From: Limnomonas spitsbergensis
Taxonomy: Eukaryota > Chlorophyta > Chlorophyceae > Chlamydomonadales
Assembly: GCA_037349105.1 (NCBI GenBank)
Contig: JAYJMM010000123.1
Location: forward strand, 124,001-188,000
Length of the DNA stretch: 64,000 bases
Direction of reading: 5' to 3'
Under the pieces are notes generated by a model, which did no database searches, was not told the DNA's origin, and worked only from the letters and a program-made list of their open reading frames with translations. Shown here piece by piece: positions 10,201 through 21,900 of the stretch. How positions within the stretch are numbered: position 1 is the stretch's first letter; each line of letters begins with the position of its first letter. Position numbers and translations under genes: made by a program.

Positions 10201-12904
10201 CGGTACCACGTATATTAAGTAATTAGCCCTTGTTACCTGTTTGGTGTAGAACCCCAAGCGTGATCTGAACTCGTTCGGGCCCACCAATGCCTGGCGAGGC
10301 AGCTTAGGCAGCAGCACCTCCGACATGAAGAGAGAGACAGCCCCTGCTGCCTGGTGCACGATGCCCGGATAGAGATACCTAGACAGAAGAAAACATGTAA
10401 GGAAATCAATAATGAGACCTAAGGCTGCGATTCATATCGCCGTCCGTCTAGACCCCTGTTGCTGCACGATGCCTTGAGTCTGGTTCCTAAATTAAAAAAA
10501 GGTGTGCAAGCAGCAATGATAAACACACCGATTGCAAACATCAGTGCACATCAGTATGAATTGTTGGTGTCAGGAGGCAAGCAATTAACAGGGCGTTACA
10601 AATAAATAAACAATAAAAAATAGTGCAATCTGGGTCTGGCTAGTGGCAATAAACTCTCCGTTTGGCAGCCTCATAATGCACGTTATCCGGAGTCAGATAT
10701 ACTGGTATTTGTATTATGTATCGAGCCTCAACACCTCCATAGCGCGGGATACGACCTCTGCCTCCCGCTGCACTTTGCCTAGGGTCAGGTGCCTCGCTAG
10801 GCGCCAGACAGCACTTCTCATGTTAGGGAGATGCATCTACAATTCAGCAATTACATCAAGGTCGACAGCCGCGTGGGTTTCTTGCAAAAGACACAATTTG
10901 CTTGGGCCACCAGCTTTCTCTGGTCAAGGTTTGGTTCCCAACAGCCCAGTGATGGCTGCCCAGTGGCCAGCAAAAGGATATGTAGCGCTCGAAAATAATC
11001 CCTGAGGTTACAGCAAGAGGACAGCCAAGGGGGTCCTGCCAGCTAGGCTTTACCTCACTCAGCTCGGCAGGGCTATGCTTCAGCACATCTCAGTTCAGCA
11101 GGGCTCCAAACAGGACGGCTTTCAATCAGCGAAAACAGCTTTCAAGAACAAGAGGAATGCGCTTCACAAGCTCACAAGTTCACAGTCTGGCCTGCTGAAC
11201 GCAACCCTGTCTATGGTGTGCTATGCATGTGCATGTGAGGCATCTGAAGTGCGTCTCACACTCGCCTTGCCGGTTGAATGTGACCCTCACGTTGGATTGT
11301 GCGTGAAGGGTGTGGGGTTTATGGGGTCGGGGTTTATGGGGTCGGGGTTTATGGGGTCGTGGTATATGGGGTCGCGGTTTATGGGGTCGGGGTTTATGGG
11401 GTCGGGGTATATGGGGTCGCGGTTTATGGGGTCGCGGTTTATGGGGTCGGGGTTTATGGGGTCGCGGTTTATGGGGTCGCAGTTTATGGGGTCGCAGTTT
11501 ATGGGGTCAGGTTTATGGGGTCGCAGTTTAGGATTTGGATACTCGTGAGGCACCTGGAATGCATCACAGACTCAACACTAAATAAGATCCTCACGATCCC
11601 TAATTTAGAGTTCAGGGTGTAGGGTGTAGGGTGCAGGGCTGAATATTTCGATAAGCGTAGGGGACATGCCTACCAAGTCTCAGACTCACCGGCTGAATGC
11701 AATCTTCACAATGCCGTGGTCAGGGTATGGGACTCAGGGTTTAGGGTTTTGGGCTGCAATAATGTCAAGGGTTGGGGACATGGCCATCTTAGACTCACCT
11801 GGTAAATGCAATTCTCACGATGCCTTCGTAAAATTCACTCTGCAACATGACTGCTTTCGTCGTCGCCGTCTCCAAGTTCTTTCCGCCGGCCGGAAGCTCA
11901 TCGACGAATTTTGTCGCAATGAATAAGTTCAACATATCCTGCACGGCACGGCTGGCCCTGGCCCCTCCGGGTTTTCCGCTGCCGGCGCCCGCGTCAGCAG
12001 CACCCGCCTCTATCAGACCCACGCCCTGACAGAAGGACAGCCACAGGCCGACGCTCATGCCCATGATGGACGCACTGACCATCGGCTGGCTGGCTGGAGC
12101 TGAGGTAGCTGTGTAGTAGATGAAGACGGCATGCAACTCATCCTGCATTGCATAATGTGGACACTGAGTGGAAATCATGTGTGGGAGGGAACCGACGGTG
12201 GCCCTAGGCTGAGCTGTTCACATGGCTCTCACACTTCACGGTGATGCAGCCACCTTCGGCTTCATAACGATGCAGTGCTTACGGATAGGCTTTGTTCTAG
12301 TGCATGGCTCTCATGCGTCAAGGGGGCGCCCACATTCAAGGTTGACGGGGCATCAGTGGGGGTTCAGTGGTTATGAATTGGCTTAAGGTTTTGGCTGGAG
12401 GGTTCATTGAAGGTGAAGTGTTTGATATAATCCACCTGTCACCAGACCTCACCAAGCCCCTTAGGAACAAAGGTAAGATTGTAGCTGACATAAAGCTGAA
12501 GCACCCAGGTTAACCCCCCCGGTTTAACACCGTTGCCTACATGTGACATGAAACAATTATCAATGATCATTGTTATTATCTGTGGTAATTTATTACGGAT
12601 ATCAGCAATAGCATCCACTAGCGTTTCATATTTTGCCTTGTCAGGGTTCAGGGTTCAGGGTTGATGTGAGGCATCCCCGGCCAACGGCCGGCTTGTAGCT
12701 GACATGTAGCAGAATCACCCTTAACTCACAAAAAACAACGCTATGCACCTGATATTGAATGACTTGATTGTGGATGTCTGCAATAGCATCCACTAGCTTG
12801 CGTTGCTTTGCCTTGACCGCCTTGTCGCCCGCTCCAACTAGGCGCTGGTACCGCACCTTGGCCTCCATGGTCATCCAATGACTTTCAAAATTGCTCTTGC
12901 GGAT
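7256..12904 (-). CDS. C-terminal cytoplasmic exons
   Basis: Exons 12904-12749 ([20 protein letters not shown]), 12142-11819 ([19 protein letters not shown] ... [20 protein letters not shown]), 10378-10237 ([20 protein letters not shown]), 8960-8901 ([20 protein letters not shown]) and the last exon 8031-7256. The last exon has [26 protein letters not shown], and [20 protein letters not shown], a pattern met in algal flagellar or signalling proteins, then [16 protein letters not shown]. Near 7480-7413 the frame shifts to reach [12 protein letters not shown] ... stop; a short intron or a 1-nt indel would explain it. A helix-like segment near 10740-10820 ([20 protein letters not shown]) may be a missing exon. 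Confidence 0.65.
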
Positions 12905-15900
12905 CTGAAAGGTCAAAAGGGACATGAACATGTCACTTCATAGAAAGAAAGAAAACTACGCCCCGCAGGGGCGTGAGATAGAGTTAAGGAAACAGCGCGG
13001 CATGGGCCTAGGCCGCGTCCGCGCCGTTACCATCATGTCAAGAGAGAATCCATACAAGCTACGGTGGCTTGCGCTTCCGGCTGTGTCTGGCTGGCTGACT
13101 GGTGGATCCTGATGTCGGGAAGTACTCTAACCTGCATCTGGTTTGCACAATACTGTGTAAGAGTTTTGTAGCGTGCACATGCATTTTTTGAGTGCACTTC
13201 CGGGCGTGGTATATGCTGATGCCAAGGGAGAGCATGCCTTGCAAAGTGTGTTCTTTATAAATAGTGCCAGAGGTTCCTAACAGGATGGGGATGATTTTAA
13301 TATTATTTTTGCAGTGTACTGTGCTCTGGAGTTTTTGCATTAGTTCAGTGTGTTGGCTGTAGCACGCTGAGAGTTGGTTCCTCGGATCTGTGTCTCTGCA
13401 ATACTTAAATTCCACTACAAGGATGTTGGTGTCCTTGGGTTGCTCTGCCTTTTGCATTAACATGATATCAGGTTGCATTTTCTCTTTGTGTTTTGGGCCA
13501 GAGGTTGTTGTTGCTGGTTGGATCTGGGGTAGCAGGTCCTTGGGCACTCTGTTTGTTGGTAGGGTGGGCAGTTAATACCTGGGGACACCCTGGTCACTCC
13601 TTTCCCTGTTTGCACCCTGGTCACTCCTTTCCTTGGTTACAGACTTGCTATACCCTGATTATACCCTGGTTACCGTATGACCTGTTTATACCATGTTTAT
13701 ACCCTGGTATTACCCTAGTTTTACTTCATAGTCAACGTATTATTCCCTTGGTATAACCTGGTTAACCCCTGATTAATTATACTATGGTTATACGATGATT
13801 ACACTGACTACACCCTGGTTGTGCTGTGCTTATACCATGGTTACCGGAACTCCATTTCCAAATTTCAACATTGTCACACCTTGTCCTGGTTACACCTTTC
13901 CATTGTTACGTTTAGCTGGTTACCTTTCACTGGCTCCACTCTCCCCTGGTTACACCTTTCCTGTGCTACTTTTCCCTGGCTCCACCCTTCCATGGTTACC
14001 CTTCCCTGGTTACACCCTATCTGGTGACACATTAACCTGGTTACCTTTCCCTGGTTCCGCCCTCCCCTGGGTGTACCTTTCCCTTAATACCTATCCCTGG
14101 TATCACCCTTCCCTGGTTACGCCCTTCTCTGGTTACACTTTCCCTGGTGGCACCCTTCTCTGGTTTTATCCATCCCAGCTTTCACTTATCCCTCATATCA
14201 ACAGCCGAAGGGACAAAACTGGTTATACCCTAAAGATACATTTACCTTCTGTGAGTCCACCATCGCTCCACTATCGCTCTCCTTCACTCTCTGCATGAAC
14301 ACAGACTCCTCCGGCGTCCACTCCGCTGCCTTGGACCTCCAACCCATGAGCTTCTGCAGCCTAGATATCACGCTTTGGCGATGAGCGGCCTCCCTGACCT
14401 CTGCGTTGGCGCGCCATGACACGCCTGCGCCCTTGAAGAGAAGCGCCGCCACAATGACATGCTTCAGGCGATTTGTGGCCACCACAGCCGCCTCGCGGAT
14501 GGCCTGGGCCCTGGACCTCTCCTCAGCCTCTAACTGCTCCTGTCTGGCCCGCTCCTCAGCAGCAAGTTGCGCCTCTTTAGCTCGCTCATCAGCCTCAATC
14601 TGCATCTGTCTGGCATGTGCCTCGGCTTCAATCTCCTGCTGCCTGGCTTGTGCCTCAGCCTCAAGCAGCTGATGCCTAGCTTGCGCCTCAGTCTCCATCC
14701 TGTCCCGACACTGTCCTCCCGCTTGCTTGAACATATTCACTGCAAAAAGCCCCCTGCGGAGCCTGTCCGTCGCCGCGTCCCTCGCTGCCACCAATGCAGT
14801 AGCAGCGACGGCGACAGAGGCAGCTACCGCCACTGCTGCATGCGCCGCCGCTGCAGCATCTCTCGCTGCTTGGGCCGCAGCAGCGACCGCAACTGCAGCC
14901 GCATCTCGAGCAGCCTGGGCAGCGGCATATGCCACAACAGCCGCATCCACCGCTGCATCTGCCATCGCTGGTGCACTCCTTGCCGCATGGGCAACCGCAG
15001 CAGCAGCGCCTGCATCTGCCGCCGCCGCCGTCGCGGTGGATGCCGCGGCAGTTGCTGCACCTGCTGTCACGGCTGCATCTCTGGCTGCCTGCGCAGAAGC
15101 AGCTGCTGCCGCTGATATCGTTTCTACATCCAACGCCGTAGCTGCCTTTCTCGCCGCATGGGCGGCCACAACCGCCGCCGCCGCCGCTGCTGCACTCGCC
15201 CCCACAGCCGCATCTCTGGCTGCCTCAGCAGCTGCCGCTGACGCTTTGGCTTCTACCTCTGCCATCGCTTCTCTCGCTGTCTGGGCTGCTGCCGCTGCAT
15301 CCGCAGCCGCCAATGCTGCTGTCTTTGGCACGACGCTCTGCTGTGGAATCTGGTCAGCTGTGACGATGGATAAGTGTTTGTTGGACATGGCAGCATGCAG
15401 CTTGCGTGCGTCGTCGAACTTTCTCTCTTTGACAGCCTTGCGGGTGAGACGCAGCAACGACCCGAGGAGGATCCAAGCAGTCAGCACCTGAGTAAAATGA
15501 CGGGGGCTAAAGTGAGGGCAGCGATTGACGGAGGGCAAGGACGGAAGATGAGTCGAGGGTTGAGGCAGCGTTGCAGGAACGAGGGGGAAGTGGAGGGTTG
15601 AGGCAACAGAGCCGCACTCAGCGATAAGAATCAGATGAGGGTATAATGAAGAATACCGAGGGCCTAGAAAGGTCATGGTCATCCTTCCACACCTTCCATA
15701 CCTTCAAGACCCTTTATTCCTCCCAAGGCTATCTAGCTGGAATAAAGAGGAATGCAGGAGGCCTTGCTTGTCTGGCAAACTGGCAATTGCTAACGGAAAG
15801 TTTATGTTGCAGATAGGGCCTCCACATCAAGCTGCGATTAATTTCTACAACCTGAAGGCGAGGCATTGTTGTCTCACCGCCTTTCTTTAAGGCGTGTGCT

Positions 15901-18900
15901 GAATATGCGGTCATGCTGGCGCTCAAATGTTATTATGCCTAGACACCCTTCCTGCAACACCATGGTACAACATCTCTTACCCCTACTTGCAACCCCATGG
16001 TGCAACATCTCCCCCTTCCTGCAACACCGTGATACAACACCCCCCGACATGCAACACCATGGTTCAACATCTCCCCCCTACCTGCAACACCATGGTTCAA
16101 CATCTCCTTCCTACCTGCAACAACATGGTGCAACATGTCCCCCTACCTGCAACAACATGGTTCAACATCTCCCCCCTACCTGCAACACCATAGTTCAACA
16201 TCTCCCCCCTACCTGCAACAATATGGTTCAACATCTCCCCCCTACCTGCAACAACATGGTTCAACATCTCCCCCCTACGTGCAACACCATAGTTCAACAT
16301 CTCCCCCCTACGTGCAACACCATAGTTCAACATCTCCCCCCTACGTGCAAAACCATGGTTCAACATCTCCCCCCTACCTGCAACACCATGGTGCAACATC
16401 TCCTTCCTACCTGCAACAACATGGTGCAACATGTCCCCCTACCTGCAACAACATGGTTCAACATCTCCCCCCTACCTGCAACACCATGGTTCAACATCTC
16501 CACCCTACGTGCAACACCATGGTGCATCATCTCCCCCCTACCTGCGACACCATGGTGCATCATCTCCCCCCACCTGCAACACCATGGTGAAACATGTCCC
16601 CCTACCTGCGACACCATGGTGCATCATCTCCCCCTACCTGCAACACCATGGTTCAACATCTCCCCCCTACCTGCAACAACATGGTGCATCATCTCCCCCT
16701 ACCTGCAACAACATGGTGCAACATGTCCCCCTACCTGCAACACCATGGCAAAATATCCCAAGGGTTTAATGTGTAGGGTCAAGGGTGTATGCACCCTACC
16801 TGCAACACCATAATGCAATAGCCATGCTCTCAAACTGCAACACCATGGCGCACTGTCTCTGCACCCTACCTGCATTCCAATGATTCCGATGTGCAGCTCA
16901 AACATGATATCCTGCAAGCATTAGTTGCACAAACACAGATGAAGCGGAGGAGGCATAAATGATGAAACGTCATGTGTCCATCCTGTCTTCATCCCCGTCC
17001 CTGTAGCCATCCCCGTCCTCATCCTCGTCACAGTTCAATTCTGTCCAGCGGTGAATCACATTTGATGGAAGGGAGTAATGGGACAAATGCCAGGGTAGTG
17101 GTTAAAGCACTAGATGAGGTACGACGGCGAGCGGGGGGGGGGGGGAGTATTCCCTGGGCGAGCAAACATCACACACAAATAGTAATTCCCTGGGCAAGCA
17201 ACTGAAACAGTACTCCCCGGGCAAGCAAACATCAAACAAAAACAGTATTCTCCGAGCAAACAAACATCAAACAAAAACCCAGCGGTGTGGTAAGCAACAC
17301 GCTCAATGCAAATAAGGCATCAGGGTCCACTTGGCTCAATGCAAATAAGGCATCAGGGTCCACTTGGCTCAATGCAAATAAGGCATCAGGGTCCACTTGG
17401 CTCAATGCAAATAAGGCATCAGGGTCCACTTGGCTCAATGCAAATAAGGCATCAGGGTCCACTTGGCTCAATGCAAATAAGGCATCGGGGTCCACTTGGC
17501 TCAATGCAAATAAGGCATCAGGGTCCACTTGGCTCAATGCAAATAAGGCATCAGGGTCCACTTGGCTCAATGCAAATAAGGCATCAGGGTCCACTTGGCT
17601 CAATGCAAATAAGGCATCAGGGTCCACTTGGCTCAATGCAAATAAGGCATCAGGGTCCACTTGGCTCAATGCAAATAAGGCATCAGGGTCCACTTGGCTC
17701 AATGCAAATAAGGCATCAGGGTCCACTTGGCTCAATGCAAATAAGGCATCAGGGTCCACTTGGCTCAATGCAAATAAGGCATCGGGGTCCACTTGGCTCA
17801 ATGCAAATAAGGCATCGGGGTCCACTTGGCTCAATGCAAATAAGGCATCAGGGTCCACTTGGCTCAATGCAAATAAGGCATCAGGGTCCACTTGGCTCAA
17901 TGCAAATAAGGCATCAGGGTCCACTTGGCTCAATGCAAATAAGGCATCAGGGTCCACTTGGCTCAATGCAAATAAGGCATCAGGGTCCACTTGGCTCAAT
18001 GCAAATAAGGCATCAGGGTCCACTTGGCTCAATGCAAATAAGGCATCAGGGTCCACTTGGCTCAATGCAAATAAGGCATCGGGGTCCACTTGGCTCAATG
18101 CAAATAAGGCATCAGGGTCCACTTGGCTCAATGCAAATAAGGCATCAGGGTCCACTTGGCTCAATGCAAATAAGGCATCAGGGTCCACTTGGCTCAATGC
18201 AAATAAGGCATCAGGGTCCACTTGGCTCAATGCAAATAAGGCATCAGGGTCCACTTGGCTCAATGCAAATAAGGCATCGGGGTCCACTTGGCTCAATGCA
18301 AATAAGGCATCAGGGTCCACTTGGCTCAATGCAAATAAGGCATCAGGGTCCACTTGGCTCAATGCAAATAAGGCATCAGGGTCCACTTGGCTCAATGCAA
18401 ATAAGGCATCAGGGTCCACTTGGCTCAATGCAAATAAGGCATCAGGGTCCACTTGGCTCAATGCAAATAAGGCATCAGGGTCCACTTGGCTCAATGCAAA
18501 TAAGGCATCAGGGTCCACTTGGCTCAATGCAAATAAGGCATCGGGGTCCACTTGGCTCAATGCAAATAAGGCATCAGGGTCCACTTGGCTCAATGCAAAT
18601 AAGGCATCAGGGTCCACTTGGCTCAATGCAAATAAGGCATCAGGGTCCACTTGGCTCGGAATTGTTACTCTGGGCTTCTGCATTTGACTTCTTTGGTGGA
18701 CTTCTTTATTCCCAGCTGCCTCCAACCATCAAGTCGTATTTTGGTCCCCATTGGAACAGGTGATCCGACCCGCCGCGTACCACTTCCTTCCCCCTTTTTC
18801 TTGCAGTTCCCTTGTCCCCACCATACGGTTGGATGCTGAAGTGGCCCATTCATTAAGATCAGGCTGTGCTCAGAGTTCGTAAGGTCTTATGTCATTGATC

Positions 18901-21900
18901 CAAAGTTATAAGGAAAGGTTCGCCCTACTAGAGGTTACTGAAACAATGCAGCTTGGGACCGGAGCTCCATCCGGGACACACACCTGGAGCCAGACGCTAT
19001 CACTCTTGTACAGCAACATCAAGATGCATAGCAGTACACCTGCCTCCGACCAGCATGTCGCAACTGCCACCAGGTACGTGGTCATAGAGGCCTGGGCAGG
19101 TAGGGGGGGGGTAGGGTGTACTAGTATGGCTAAGTATATTGTGGATCCGTTTAGGGGGCGAGGGTTCAGGGTGAAGGGTTGAGGGTTTAGGATTAAGGGG
19201 TTGTGGATTTGTCATGACAGGCCGTAATGATAGACACCAAATACTTGGCAATTGACGCGTGAGCATGCATGCTGAAGGGTTTGGGTCTAGGGTTCCCGCA
19301 GTAGGCGTGGGCATGCATGGTTCAGGGTTTCGGTCCAGTGTTGCCGTTGTAGGGTTCAAGGGTTTCCATTTGGCAAGGCAGTTGCAACAGACACTCTGCA
19401 CCCTCTACAATGTCATGGAGGCATGGACTTGCATGGCGAGAGGCACATCCGTCAGGGTTCAAAGTTCCTGTCCGACGAATGAAGACACATGGATCAGGGG
19501 GGTCTAGGGTTAAGAGGGACGGGTATAGGGTTTATACTTATGGTTATATGGTATAGGGTTTGTTGCTGAGGGCTGTTGATAAATGTTTGAGGGTTTGGGG
19601 CCATGGTGACATATTTCAGGTCAAATGGTTCATTGTCCTGGTACACAGGTTAAGGCATAGGGTTAAGTTATGGTTTAGGGCAAAGAGTTTATGGTTCAGT
19701 GTTAGGGTACGGTAACAGATAATATTTGTGTCTTCATGGCATTGATGTGGGTGTTCACACTCTGCACTCACATATGGCCACACCCAAGTCATGTAGGTGG
19801 CGTACAGGACCTTGCTTGAGACGAGCGCAAAGCTGAGACCCTTGGCTGCGACCGAGCCTGGATCCACCGACCCGCCCTTCTGAATGCCGACGAGAATGCC
19901 ACCGATCATGGCGTCCAACATGGTGGCTATGTAGAATGTGGTGGTGAGGGGGCTATGGGTCCGGCAGTCGTCGAAGAGGGGATTCAGGCGGTCCTGTGAT
20001 TGGGGAGCACAAACCACGCTTCTTCAGTTTACATTAAAAAGAATCTCATGACAATTGACAACTTGAAGCACCACGAGTGTATTCTTTGTATTTGTGTTAA
20101 TGTAGCTTGCATGCATCATAATGAATAAGTAAATGACATAATCAGGGGATTCAGGTGGTCCCTCGAGTGGGAAAGATTACTCAATGCTCCTTATTTAAGC
20201 AATTAGCGAGAAAGAGGTCTTCCCTTTTTGGGGCATGCGAGTTACGGTGCGTACGTGGCTACCGCCGCCCATGCTATACGTTTCCTTAAACCATCACGGT
20301 TCTGCGGGAAATTCTTTGTATATTTTCTGTAGCATGCGTGTATCAGGATGAAACAGGGGAGTCAGGCGAGTCGGAAATACGGCTCCAGTTATTTTCCTCA
20401 CAAAATAACATGTAGTCCATACTTTGATGCCGTCCACACACTCACCTCCAACTGCTTCTTAACCAACTCCCTCCGCAGCTCAGCCTCCATGAGCTTAGGT
20501 AGCTTGTCAATGATTTCCTCATACGTAGTAAGCATCTTCAGGCGGGTGGAGGTAAGAGTCAAGGGTGATGAGTGACGGGTATATGGTTCAGGGTTAAGGA
20601 TTCAGTTTAAATTTGAAGGGTGAAGGTTTGTGCACCCAGCTCCTAATTTTTGAGGGTCGCTAGATCTATGATACCTACATGACTAGGAACTTCAAGCCAG
20701 GCATATGTTTTAATTTTTCCGTTCCTGATGCGCTGGCGTGTGGTTCACTCTTATACTCATGATGAACATATGTACGCTGGCAGCTAGCCAGGGACGGGGG
20801 GTGGGGGGCACAGCTTCTTCTGTCGCTGTCCTGGCTTCTTAAATGCCTGGCATGGATTCCATACACCTGCATCCCATGCGTTGGATTGCTATGTTGCATT
20901 CGATTTTCTACACGGACACAAGAAAGAAAGAGAGCTACGCCCCGTGGGGGCGTGAGAGTTAAGGAAACAGCGCATCCTGGGCCGAAGCCACACCCGCGCC
21001 GTTACCGTGATACACAAACACATAACTCACCCTGCCATCCTTGTCGAAGCAGTCTCCATCCACATCCGCCTCATCGTCCACAATGCCGCCAAAAGCAACG
21101 TCCCCTCTGCTTAGACCCAGCGTCGCCTTGCAGCTTTCTACGCTCCGCCCATCCACCCCATCGTGGGAACCGGAAGCTCCGCTGCAGCCGCTTTCACCCT
21201 CAGCGCCGACGGGGTGTTCGCCCACCACAGGCAGCCAACTGCCCTTGACACTCTCCAGGGTTAGTTGCTCCTGCTCCACCTCCATAACCACGCAGGGCAG
21301 CTCTGCATGACTTGCAACCCCGCTGGCCAAGCCCAGCTGCCCCTGCTGCCTCCCCATAGATCGTTCATGGATCCTTAACCACGGACCCATGGCGCCGCTC
21401 CCCACCTCAGCATTTCTCCCTAAAGCGTGAATTTCAGCGCGGACCTCAGTGATCATCTCAGTGCGGGTTTCCACACTTCCTGGGGTATGGACCAGGGTCC
21501 TCGTCTCAGTCCGTATGTACGTCACCTCACCACTGGCCCCTGACTCAGCCACAGGGCCCCCTTTCTCATCTCCTCCTTCCCTTCCCGCCCGCCCACCTCC
21601 TCCACCTCCTTCTTTGGCAATGCTCTCAACAGCGATTTCTTGAAGCTCTTGATCCGGAGGCGTCCCCCCCTGCTCTAGCTCGCACTCTGCTCCACATCGT
21701 TCCTCCCATGCCAGGGGCAGGCCCTCACGCCCCTCCGCCCCGCTGCCGCCACCGGGCAGTAAGCACTTGGAAGGTCTTTGCAAGGAGCCACCTAGTTGGT
21801 TCAATCCTCCACAACCATCTGGAGGAGCTGCGTCAGCGCTATCTGGGCTGCCACGTATGGCACAGCTCCGTCGTGATGCACGGGTAGAGCTACTGCCGCT

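Noticed and set aside
17306..18657. 41 copies of ATGCAAAT, the animal octamer motif
   Set aside because: It is simply part of the 33-bp unit. Octamer binding by POU factors is an animal feature and irrelevant here.
17232..18725. Open frames of 466-497 codons on both strands
   Set aside because: They are produced by a 33-bp array with no stop codon, inside an intron whose flanking exons join in phase. There is no independent coding sign.
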